DNA of 14,705 bases. Origin: Desulfobacteraceae bacterium. GTDB lineage: Bacteria; Desulfobacterota; Desulfobacteria; Desulfobacterales; SURF-15. Under the pieces are notes generated by a model. The model made no database searches and was not told the DNA's origin. It was given only the letters and a program-made list of their open reading frames with translations. The stretch spans positions 1 through 14,705 of the forward strand of contig QZKK01000268.1 of assembly GCA_003599475.1 (NCBI GenBank), given 5' to 3'. The stretch's first letter is position 1; the number at the start of each line of letters is the position of its first letter. A program made the position numbers and the translations under genes. Shown here piece by piece: positions 6,811 to 13,737 of the stretch.

Positions 6811-8259
6811 TCATCTCCGATCCGGACCGGTTCCGATTGATTCCGAGAAAAGAGCGAGTATCGCAGGGTCCAGCTGGGTCCCGGACGCATCCTTCATGAT
6901 TTTTAACGCGGCTTCTGCTCCAATTCCGGACCGATAGGCACGGTCGGTGGTCAGGGCATCGAAGGTGTCTGCAACTGCGATGATCCGCGAAATGAGCGGG
7001 ATGTTTTCTCCCTTGAGCCCGGCCGGGTACCCGTTCCCATCGCATCTTTCATGGTGGTGAAGAATGCCCTCCAGCGTTCCGGCAAGCTGATCGATCGGTT
7101 TCAGGATATCGACCCCTCTTTGGGAATGGCTTTTGATGAGTCCGTACTCCTCGGGGTCGAGCCTGGTCGGCTTGTTCAAAATGGTCTCCGGAATGCCGAT
7201 TTTGCCCACATCGTGCAGGATCGAGGCCCAATGAAGAATTTCCTTTTCGGATTTGCTCAACGAGAGCCCTTCCGCCATCTGCATGCAGTATCGGTTGACC
7301 CTTTCGGAATGTCCCCGGGTATAGTAGTCTTTGGCCTCGATGGCATGGACAAGGGAACGCACCACATTGATGACGAAGCGCTCCATCTCCCGATAGAGAT
7401 CGGCGTTTGCGATGACCACGGCAACCTGGTCGGCCATGGAGGTCAACAGGTTCAGCTCGCTGTGTCTGAAGATTTCATCGACGTTCAGGGAAACCATCCC
7501 CAGCCAGCCGAATTCAGTTTGGTTGTGATGCATGGGAACGGCCAGGAACCGGAAAGGCACAGGATTCAAGGCCGAAAATTCAGGGAGATCCAAGGAGTTG
7601 TTCACAATGAAATAGGGGGTTGGAAGCCGTCTCGGGATTTGACCGATCAACCTGTCGATGAACCGGCTTTTCGGATCGATGAGGGCGGAAAAATCGGGGC
7701 TCCCGATAAAGACATTGTATTCCGGACGATTCGGAAGGCTTGCGAAAACAAGATCCACCCGCATGGCATCGAAGATTTCCTGCATCAGGCCCCGGAGCCG
7801 GCTGCCGGAAAACTTCAGCGCCTTGATCTGCAATGCGATTTTTGTATAGAGGTGAATGTCTTCAAAACTTTGCGACAGCTCTTCCGTGAGCACTTCGGTC
7901 TCTTTCCGAGAGCTCCATGTGTCCTGAATGAGGCCGGCCAGATCGGTCAGGAATTTTTCGATATTCCTTCCATTGCCGTCGCCGTTTGGACCGAGTGCAA
8001 TCAAAGAAGCGACAACTGTGCCTTCCGACTTGATCGGCACCCCGAAAACCCCCTCTCCGGTGCCGAAAGAGATCTGCTGGAATGCTTCTTTTCGAAGGAT
8101 TCTTCGGGCAAGGTCTCGGATTTTAAACATCTCCGGTCTTGAATCGGAAAACCCCGACAGGGCAGATTCCGGATCCGCTGCCATCCAGATACCGAGCCGG
8201 TAAGGGGTAATCCGGTTCAGGCTGGACAATAGGTTTCCAATGGATGCAGTATCTTTCAT
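6811..8259 (-). CDS. GAF and HD-GYP domain protein, probable cyclic di-GMP phosphodiesterase
   Basis: 482 residues, cytoplasmic, no membrane segment. Residues 1-125 look like a divergent sensory domain, 145-290 a GAF domain, and 297-475 an HD-GYP domain. The metal and substrate residues are present: RGHSERV (His317), the HD pair in ILHDVGKIGIP (349-350), HHHERCDGNGYPAGLKGE (401-418, with the GYP triplet at 410-412) and VADTFDAL (429-435). HD-GYP proteins hydrolyse c-di-GMP to pGpG or GMP. The usual HHERWDG has Cys for Trp, which need not affect catalysis. The ATG at 8259 lies two bases past the receiver's stop with no clear ribosome site, so translation is likely coupled; the longer open frame to 8460 only overlaps the receiver gene. 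Lying two genes above an MshEN ATPase, it may set local c-di-GMP for pseudopilus assembly. Confidence 0.87.
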   Translation of the reverse strand: MKDTASIGNLLSSLNRITPYRLGIWMAADPESALSGFSDSRPEMFKIRDLARRILRKEAFQQISFGTGEGVFGVPIKSEGTVVASLIALGPNGDGNGRNIEKFLTDLAGLIQDTWSSRKETEVLTEELSQSFEDIHLYTKIALQIKALKFSGSRLRGLMQEIFDAMRVDLVFASLPNRPEYNVFIGSPDFSALIDPKSRFIDRLIGQIPRRLPTPYFIVNNSLDLPEFSALNPVPFRFLAVPMHHNQTEFGWLGMVSLNVDEIFRHSELNLLTSMADQVAVVIANADLYREMERFVINVVRSLVHAIEAKDYYTRGHSERVNRYCMQMAEGLSLSKSEKEILHWASILHDVGKIGIPETILNKPTRLDPEEYGLIKSHSQRGVDILKPIDQLAGTLEGILHHHERCDGNGYPAGLKGENIPLISRIIAVADTFDALTTDRAYRSGIGAEAALKIMKDASGTQLDPAILALFSESIGTGPDRR

Positions 8260-8261
8260 GG

Positions 8262-8636
8262 CTAATGACGGAAATACAGTTCGATCCGGTCGACAAGCTT
8301 TGAGGGGCTGAAGGGCTTTTGCATGAATTCCGTATCCTTCATCTTCTCGATCCACTGCTTCTCGTCCGGTGAAATCCGGGCTGTGAGAACGATGGTCAAA
8401 AACCTCCGTTCTTGTTTCAGAGGATCGGATCTTTCGCAGAGGCTCTTCCCGTTCAAACAAGGCATATTGATGTCGGTGATCACCGCATCCGGTTTTTCTT
8501 CCTGAATCTTGCGGAGTCCCTCCAGTCCGTTTGAAGCTCCGACCACCTGAAAGCCCCTTTTTTTCAGCTTCAGTTCGACCACGCGCCGGATGGCAACCTC
8601 ATCATCTACGATCAGGATCTTTTCATTGCGTTCCAA
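8262..8636 (-). CDS. Stand-alone response-regulator receiver domain
   Basis: 124 residues, a single CheY-like receiver with no output domain. The acidic pair Asp11-Asp12 (ILIVDDE), phospho-acceptor Asp55 (VITDINMP), Thr85 (IVLTA) and Lys107 (MQKPFS) are all present, so it should be phosphorylated. The ATG overlaps the end of the histidine kinase by 14 bases, making the kinase the obvious phosphodonor. With no DNA-binding or enzymatic domain it must act through protein contact, plausibly on the HD-GYP or STAS protein encoded directly downstream, but no direct evidence is visible. Confidence 0.88.
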   Translation of the reverse strand: MERNEKILIVDDEVAIRRVVELKLKKRGFQVVGASNGLEGLRKIQEEKPDAVITDINMPCLNGKSLCERSDPLKQERRFLTIVLTARISPDEKQWIEKMKDTEFMQKPFSPSKLVDRIELYFRH

Positions 8637-10473
8637 GGTAGAATTCCTCCCGGGGCAGCCGGACGGTAAAGTGAGTTCCTTTATTCAGCTCGCTTTGTAC
8701 TTCGATTTTTCCGTTATGAAGCTGGATGATCTCCGAGGTCATGGCAAGCCCCAGCCCGCTTCCTTTCTGCTCCAGGATCTGTGGGCTCTTGGAACGGAAA
8801 AATTTCTCAAAAATATGGGGAAGCTCTTCTCCCGAAATGCCGTAGCCGGTATCGCTTATGTTGAAGACCACCTCCCCGTCCGATTCGGAAAGTGAAAATT
8901 GGATTCGGCCGTTTGGAGGCGTGTACTTCACCGAATTTCCGAGCAGGTTGATCAAAGCCGTCTTCAGAAGCTCCTTATCCCCGATAAGGGTCGGATAGTT
9001 GTCCGGCAGATCCTTATGGATCGTAATCTTTTTTTCCAAGGCCGCCTTTTCCACCGCCATCAGGCAGTCCGAGACGAGCCAGTCGCTTTTTACGAGCCCC
9101 GAATCGAGGGTCAACCCCCCCATTTCGATTTTGGACATGTTCAGCAGGTTTTGAATGAAGGTGCTGAGCCGGCTGACTTCTTCGCTGATGGTATTGTAAA
9201 ACTCCTTTTGCAGCTCCCTGTCTCCGACTTCATCGTCGATGAGCATTTCCGTATATGAATTGATGGTGGTCAGCGGCGTCAGAAACTCATGCGCAACGTT
9301 TGCGATGAAATCGTGCTGTGTTTTTTCCGTCACTTTCTGCTGGGTAACGTCTCGAACCGAGATCATTTTGCTGACGACCGACCCCGCATTGTCTTTCAGA
9401 TAGCTGAGAGAGATGCGAAACATTTCGCCCGGAGAATACAAGGGGAACTCGGTTTCGATGTGACTTTCAGCGGGAGCGGTCTTGATGGAATCCCGGTGGG
9501 CGATAAAATTCCGAAGATGTTCATCCGGAAGGACATCAAACAGCGCACGGTTGATCAGATCCTCCTTGTCTGTTTTCAGCAGATTTGCCATATAGGCATT
9601 GATGAAGCGGATATTATCCTGGATGTCGGTGATGACGATTCCAAAATCGACGGAATCGATGATTTTCGAGATCTGATTGCGTTCGAAAGTGGCCGCTCCA
9701 AGCTGTCCGGCGATTACAGCGTTTTCGGATTCCGTTTTCTTCAGTGTCTCCTTGATCTGGAAAAAGGACTGCTCCATGTCCTTGATGAGACTGACGAAAC
9801 CCGCAGTTTTCTGGATTTCCGCACCCGCATTGCAGGAGTCTGGCTGAATCCCGAGTCCCTGATAGAGTTTTTTCAGAGGTTTTAAGGCAAGCGCCATTCC
9901 GTAATAGACGAATGTTCCGGTGGCAAATATAAAGAACGCAATCATCGCCAGGAGACTGATCCTGTCCGGAGAAGCAATCGAAATGACCGGTCCCTTGAAG
10001 CCGAGTCTGACGGTGCCCGTTTTTCCTCCGCTGTCGATGATCGGTTTGGCGAATTCGTAAACGACGTATTTCAAGCCATTCAGATTGTACGATTGCGTGG
10101 TCAACCCCATGGAATGGAGAGATCTCAACTGCACGTCTTTAGGAATGGCAGCCGGCAGCCCTTGCGGTGCAAGCACCATCAGAGGCTGTTCTTCCTTGTC
10201 GTGGATGAGACAGTAGAGCAGCCTTTCGGAAAACAGGTACTCGCTGAAGGTCCTAAGGAAGATTTCGCGTTTTTTTCCATTGAAATCCTCCAGTGGATGC
10301 AGCGCGATCAGGCTTGCAAGATAGTTTCCCTTGCTGATGATTTCCTGAGTTTCATACCGTTCTTCGTTTCGGACGATGAACTGCATGACCGCTGCGGTCC
10401 CAAGAATCGAAAATACAACGAGTGCAATGCCCACCCACCGAATTCGCATTGGATTGATCATTTTCGGTATCAA
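8623..10473 (-). CDS. Membrane-bound PAS sensor histidine kinase
   Basis: 616 residues. Transmembrane helix 12-34, a periplasmic sensor of about 135 residues, a second helix 172-196, a coiled-coil linker (about 225-262), a PAS domain (about 266-378), HisKA with the phospho-acceptor His395 in ANVAHEFLTPL, and an HATPase with N-box Asn513 (LLGNSVKYTPP), the DTGYG loop (541-545) and GSGLGLA (about 577-583). The layout is that of PhoR/VicK-type kinases; the sensed signal cannot be read from sequence. The start is a TTG: GGGAGG sits six bases upstream, while the in-frame ATGs at 10461 and 10449 have no ribosome site. It is the first gene of the minus-strand run and overlaps its receiver partner. 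The usual HELRTP reads HEFLTP, a tolerated variation. Confidence 0.9.
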   Translation of the reverse strand: MIPKMINPMRIRWVGIALVVFSILGTAAVMQFIVRNEERYETQEIISKGNYLASLIALHPLEDFNGKKREIFLRTFSEYLFSERLLYCLIHDKEEQPLMVLAPQGLPAAIPKDVQLRSLHSMGLTTQSYNLNGLKYVVYEFAKPIIDSGGKTGTVRLGFKGPVISIASPDRISLLAMIAFFIFATGTFVYYGMALALKPLKKLYQGLGIQPDSCNAGAEIQKTAGFVSLIKDMEQSFFQIKETLKKTESENAVIAGQLGAATFERNQISKIIDSVDFGIVITDIQDNIRFINAYMANLLKTDKEDLINRALFDVLPDEHLRNFIAHRDSIKTAPAESHIETEFPLYSPGEMFRISLSYLKDNAGSVVSKMISVRDVTQQKVTEKTQHDFIANVAHEFLTPLTTINSYTEMLIDDEVGDRELQKEFYNTISEEVSRLSTFIQNLLNMSKIEMGGLTLDSGLVKSDWLVSDCLMAVEKAALEKKITIHKDLPDNYPTLIGDKELLKTALINLLGNSVKYTPPNGRIQFSLSESDGEVVFNISDTGYGISGEELPHIFEKFFRSKSPQILEQKGSGLGLAMTSEIIQLHNGKIEVQSELNKGTHFTVRLPREEFYLGTQ

Positions 10474-10479
10474 CAGCCG

Positions 10480-10485
10480 CCTCCC
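10480..10485 (-). promoter_or_regulatory. Ribosome binding site that selects a TTG start for the histidine kinase
   Basis: The minus strand reads GGGAGG, then six bases, then TTG at 10473. No comparable sequence precedes the two downstream in-frame ATGs. Confidence 0.7.
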
Positions 10486-10535
10486 TATGGGCCGATGCGG
10501 TTTTTAACGATCGGATTTCAATTCCGGATGTTCCG

Positions 10536-10612
10536 TCTATGAGTTAATCGGACGAGCGTGTTAAATGCTTTAGACATTTTGAATGTTCAGTTGTTTCGTT
10601 TAATGATATAGT
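10536..10612. promoter_or_regulatory. Divergent intergenic region with weak sigma-70-like promoters in both directions
   Basis: For trpB (plus strand): TGTTCA (10584-10589), 17 bases, TATAGT (10607-10612), a good -10 with a poor -35. For the kinase operon (minus strand): TTAACA (10559-10564), 17 bases, CATAGA (10536-10541), a good -35 with a poor -10. Short palindromic bits lie between them (AAATG/CATTT at 10563-10579; TGAATGTTCA at 10580-10589) and could be operators. I saw no leader peptide with tandem Trp codons, so attenuation of trpBA is not supported. Confidence 0.3.
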
Positions 10613-10646
10613 TCCGGCCGAAAAACTTGGAACCGGAGGCGATGAG

Positions 10647-11873
10647 ATGAAAAACCGAGGCTATTACGATCGATTCGGCGGCGCCTATCTTCCCGAAATC
10701 CTGGTGGCCACCTTCGATGAACTGGAGGAGGCCTTCGATTCGGCCAAAGTCGATCCAGAGTTCTGGCAGGAGTACGCAAGTCTCATGAGCACCTATTCCT
10801 GCCGGCCGACTCCGCTCACGTTCGCCGAAAACCTGACCCGTCACTTCGGGGGTGCGCGCATCTATATCAAGAGAGAGGATCTGAACCATACAGGCGCGCA
10901 CAAGGCCAACAACGTCATGGGGCAGGGGCTTCTGGTGAAAAGAATGGGAAAGCGCCGGGTGATAGCGGAAACCGGCGCCGGACAGCACGGCGTGGCCACA
11001 GCGACCATGGCCGCCAAATTCGGCTTCGAATGCACCATTTACATGGGAGAGGTCGACGTGGAGCGCCAGCGCCCGAATGTCTTCTGGATGGAGCGACTCG
11101 GAGCAAGCGTGGTTCCGGTTCGGGATGGATCGCGTATTTTAAAGGACGCCATCAATGAAGCCTTCCGGGATTGGGTAAGCAATATGGATTCCACCCATTA
11201 CGTGCTGGGAACCGCCTGCGGCCCGCATCCGTTTCCGGAAATGGTGACCTATTTTCAATCCATTATCGGCAAGGAGACCCGCAGGCAGATCATGGAGCGG
11301 GAACAGAAGCTCCCCAGCCGGATTTATGCGTGTGTCGGCGGCGGTTCCAACGCCATGGGCATATTCAAGGAGTTCTTGGAGGATCCGGTGGAACTTGTCG
11401 GCGTGGAGGCTGCCGGCATGGGGCTGGGTACCGGAAAACACGCCTCGCGGCTTGCCGGAAAAGACGGGCGAATCGGAGTGGCTCAGGGGTATAAGACGTA
11501 CTTTCTCCAGGATCGAGACGGCCAGATGAAAGAAACTCACAGCGTTGCAGCGGGACTGGATTACGTGGGGGTATCGCCCATTTTAGCTCACCTGAAAGAC
11601 TCCGGCCGCGTCCGGTTCGAGGCGGCCACGGATCGGGAAGTCATCGATGCGCTCTCGCTGACCATCCGGAAGGAAGGAGTCATCCCGGCCCTGGAATCCG
11701 CCCATGCATTTGTCCAGGCATTCAAGGAGGCCGCAGATCTTTCGAAATCTGAAAACATCGTGATCAACCAGTCCGGAAGGGGGGATAAGGATATCTTTAC
11801 GGTGGCCGATGCATTCGAAGATCCGGAATGGAAAAGATTCATCATCCGGAAAGCGGAGGCATACCATGCTTGA
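10647..11873 (+). CDS. trpB: Tryptophan synthase beta chain
   Basis: 408 residues, the normal length for TrpB. It condenses indole with L-serine to tryptophan using PLP. The PLP lysine is Lys86 in KREDLNHTGAHK, Glu108 sits in AETGAGQHG, the phosphate loop is CVGGGSNAMG, and the C-terminus has SGRGDKD. The N-terminus (KNRGYYDRFGGAYLPE) lacks the extra residues of enterobacterial TrpB. The usual GLDYPGxGPEH segment, in the region that contacts TrpA, is GLDYVGVSPILAHL, a divergent form. The ATG has GGAGG seven bases upstream. It overlaps trpA by eight bases, as expected for subunits of one alpha-beta complex. It is the first gene of a plus-strand pair divergent from the kinase operon. The identification is secure; whether it behaves as TrpB1 or as a specialised subgroup needs a tree. 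Confidence 0.95.
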   Translation: MKNRGYYDRFGGAYLPEILVATFDELEEAFDSAKVDPEFWQEYASLMSTYSCRPTPLTFAENLTRHFGGARIYIKREDLNHTGAHKANNVMGQGLLVKRMGKRRVIAETGAGQHGVATATMAAKFGFECTIYMGEVDVERQRPNVFWMERLGASVVPVRDGSRILKDAINEAFRDWVSNMDSTHYVLGTACGPHPFPEMVTYFQSIIGKETRRQIMEREQKLPSRIYACVGGGSNAMGIFKEFLEDPVELVGVEAAGMGLGTGKHASRLAGKDGRIGVAQGYKTYFLQDRDGQMKETHSVAAGLDYVGVSPILAHLKDSGRVRFEAATDREVIDALSLTIRKEGVIPALESAHAFVQAFKEAADLSKSENIVINQSGRGDKDIFTVADAFEDPEWKRFIIRKAEAYHA

Positions 11874-12627
11874 AGCCTATCTTCGCACGCGTAGAGACAG
11901 GAAGGATATCCTTCTGATGACCCACATCGTGCTCGGTTATCCGAGCTTCGATGCATCTTTCAGGATCGTTGAGGAGATGGTGTCCGCCGGAGTCGATCTG
12001 ATGGAACTGCAGATTCCGTTTTCAGAACCGATCGCAGACGGCCCGGTCATCCTGCATGCCAATCAGAAAGCATTGGCTGCCGGTTCCACCGTTTCCCGCT
12101 GCATCGATTTCGCCCATAAGGTCGGCGCCGCGTTCGATATCCCCTTTCTTTTCATGAGCTACTACAACATTCCTTTTCAGTACGGACTGGAGGCCTTTGC
12201 AGAACAGATGGTCGAGGCGGGCCTCAAAGGAGCCATCGTTCCCGATCTGCCCCCGGAAGAGGGGAGCGAATATCTTTCCGCTTTAAGGTGCCATGGACTG
12301 GCGCCTGTTTTCATCATCACTCCGACCACTCCTTTCGAAAGGATGAAGACTCTTGGCGCACTCGGAGAGGGGTTCGTCTACTGCATCGCCAGGAAGGGGA
12401 TTACCGGTGCGGACACCGACTTTTCAGAAAGGCTGGACGCCTACCTTGCGCTCTGCCGGAAAGCGAGCCGTCTCCCGCTGGCGGTCGGTTTCGGGGTCAA
12501 GGATAAAGAAGATGTCGATTTTTTGAGGGGAAAGGTCGATATTGCCGTTATCGGTACCCAGACGATCCGCCTGATCGAGGAATCCGGAATCGAAGCCGTG
12601 GGTGGATTCATCCGGGGATTGCGGTAA
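11866..12627 (+). CDS. trpA: Tryptophan synthase alpha chain
   Basis: 253 residues, a TIM barrel that cleaves indole-3-glycerol phosphate to indole and glyceraldehyde 3-phosphate. The catalytic pair is present: Glu47 (MELQIPF) and Asp58 (IADGP), matching Glu49 and Asp60 of the Salmonella enzyme. Loop 6 has GITGAD, keeping the conserved Thr. The usual GVPFSDP reads QIPFSEP, so the residue equivalent to Asp56, which salt-bridges to TrpB in Salmonella, is Glu54. The ATG at 11866 has GGAGG six bases upstream inside trpB; the longer open frame from 11809 lies wholly inside trpB and is not the start. It ends 39 bases from the convergent trpF. Confidence 0.95.
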   Translation: MLEAYLRTRRDRKDILLMTHIVLGYPSFDASFRIVEEMVSAGVDLMELQIPFSEPIADGPVILHANQKALAAGSTVSRCIDFAHKVGAAFDIPFLFMSYYNIPFQYGLEAFAEQMVEAGLKGAIVPDLPPEEGSEYLSALRCHGLAPVFIITPTTPFERMKTLGALGEGFVYCIARKGITGADTDFSERLDAYLALCRKASRLPLAVGFGVKDKEDVDFLRGKVDIAVIGTQTIRLIEESGIEAVGGFIRGLR

Positions 12628-12641
12628 GGCCGATTTCGATC

Positions 12642-12668
12642 CGCAGATTACGCAGATTCTCGCAGATT
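12642..12668. repeat. Three copies of cgcagatt between convergent trpA and trpF
   Basis: The 8-mer cgcagatt occurs at 12642-12649, 12651-12658 and 12661-12668, at intervals of 9 and 10 bases. The last copy overlaps the trpF stop codon (12667-12669). It is a different family from the other repeat tracts here but sits in the same kind of place. No hairpin terminator is apparent. Confidence 0.7.
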
Positions 12669-13341
12669 AAAAAATTTTCCGGAGCGGTCTTTCGATACGT
12701 GCCCGCTTCACGGCCTCGATAAGCGATTTTACCTTTTCGAGATCCTTCCGCCCCGGGCTCGATTCGACTCCCGAGCTCACATCGACGGCGTCCGGAAGAG
12801 CCGATTCGACTGCCCTGCCGATGTTATCGGGGGAGAGACCTCCGGCTATGACCAGGGGGTATATTTTCCCCAAGGGCCTGGCGGATTCCCAGTCCCACTT
12901 CATGGCGTTTCCTCCCGGAAGCGCCCCGCCTGCGCACTCCACCAGAAAAGCGGCGGCGTTGTATTCCGGAGCTGCGGAGATCTCAGGGGTGCCTCCGATA
13001 AACAGGGCCTTGATGACCGGAAGATTCCGGCGGGAGAGCTGCTCGACCAGCTCGGGGGATTCCTGCCCGTGAAGCTGAACGGCGCCAAGGCCGCAGCGCT
13101 CCACCGTTTCCATGATTTGATCAAAGACGGCGTTTACGAAAACACCGATCGCCTTGACGCGGCGGGGCAGGGCCGCTGCAATCTCGTATGCCTTGCCTGT
13201 CGTTATAAAACGAGGGCTTTTCGGGTAGAAGATAAACCCGATGGCGTCGACGCCCAACCCGGCACAGGCGGATGCCTGATGCGGATCGGTCAGGCCGCAT
13301 ATTTTTATCTGGGGAATTTGTGGGGGATTTATGTAAGCCAA
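12667..13341 (-). CDS. trpF: Phosphoribosylanthranilate isomerase, with Glu in place of the catalytic Asp
   Basis: 224 residues, a TIM barrel that isomerises phosphoribosylanthranilate to CdRP, the step before TrpC. The catalytic Cys15 is in IKICGLT; the later signatures GFIFYPKSPR, VQLHGQE, IAGGLSPDN and VDVSSGVE...PGRKD are all present. The usual LLD-T...GGTG-FDW segment reads LVECAGG then LPGGN then WDW, so the general acid Asp (Asp126 in the Thermotoga enzyme) is Glu135 and the phosphate-side GGTG is PGGN. The start is a TTG at 13341, with AGG about eight bases upstream, inside the end of the antitoxin-like gene (13-base overlap). No ATG or GTG exists in frame upstream. It converges on trpA. 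The family is secure; full activity with Glu135 is assumed, not shown. Confidence 0.92.
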   Translation of the reverse strand: MAYINPPQIPQIKICGLTDPHQASACAGLGVDAIGFIFYPKSPRFITTGKAYEIAAALPRRVKAIGVFVNAVFDQIMETVERCGLGAVQLHGQESPELVEQLSRRNLPVIKALFIGGTPEISAAPEYNAAAFLVECAGGALPGGNAMKWDWESARPLGKIYPLVIAGGLSPDNIGRAVESALPDAVDVSSGVESSPGRKDLEKVKSLIEAVKRARIERPLRKIF

Positions 13342-13574
13342 TTCAAGACCTGCAGGTTCCGACCACGTCGCCGACTGTGGTGCTCAATAGAATCGATTTG
13401 CTCGTCGCTGAGCCCCTCATATACTTGAGCCGCGAGTGCAAGTATGTCGTCGGGCTTCTCTATCGGTTTTACAACCAGGCGCACCTTCTGGCCCTCGCTA
13501 AGATTCAGATCAACCGGAGCAGTAGGGCGGAAGCCACCATGCTCATAGACGGCTTCTATCGTTTCAGTTTCCAT
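13329..13574 (-). CDS. DUF104 (AF2212-like) antitoxin-type small protein
   Basis: 81 residues. The N-terminal half (TIEAVYEHGGFRPTAPVDLNLSEGQKVRLVV) has the hallmark of the DUF104/AF2212 family, small beta-barrel-like proteins thought to be antitoxins of VapC-type PIN-domain toxins. The C-terminal half (LAAQVYEGLSDEQIDSIE) is also typical, but the last residues (HHSRRRGRNLQVLNWLT) look unusual. The ATG at 13574 has AGGAG about eight bases upstream; the open frame from 13607 is less likely. No PIN-domain gene is beside it: trpF begins inside its 3' end and trpC lies 134 bases upstream. It may be an orphan left after loss of the toxin, or a housekeeping homologue co-transcribed with trp genes. 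Confidence 0.75.
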   Translation of the reverse strand: METETIEAVYEHGGFRPTAPVDLNLSEGQKVRLVVKPIEKPDDILALAAQVYEGLSDEQIDSIEHHSRRRGRNLQVLNWLT

Positions 13575-13704
13575 GGAAATGCTCCTATCCGCCGGTTTTG
13601 CGGCCATCGGCGTTTAGGCTGTAGCAAATTCTCGGACATGGGTAAGGTCGCCCTGTTTCACCTCGCGCAATTGATTCGGAAGAATTGTTGCCACATTTCG
13701 CGCT

Positions 13705-13737
13705 TCTTTCAGCTTTCAGCTTTGAACTTTGAGCTTC
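13705..13737. repeat. Degenerate oligomer repeat tract at the 3' end of trpC
   Basis: The plus strand reads variants of ctttcagctttcagctttg followed by aactttgagctt. It covers the trpC stop (13709-13711) and encodes the last residues of TrpC (GSSKFKAES). It is close to the tract at 951-975. Confidence 0.6.

Noticed and set aside
7051..8142. 363-residue open frame on the plus strand
   Set aside because: It is the antisense of the HD-GYP gene, which has clear domains and catalytic residues; the plus-strand protein resembles nothing known to me.
9289..9885. 198-residue open frame on the plus strand
   Set aside because: Antisense shadow of the histidine kinase PAS and HisKA region.
10474..10646. 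Trp attenuator or leader peptide before trpB
   Set aside because: No short open frame with tandem Trp codons and no alternative stem pair were visible.
12628..12672. Bidirectional terminator between trpA and trpF
   Set aside because: No stable hairpin followed by a T run was found; the segment is mostly a direct repeat. The A/T run belongs to the trpF end.
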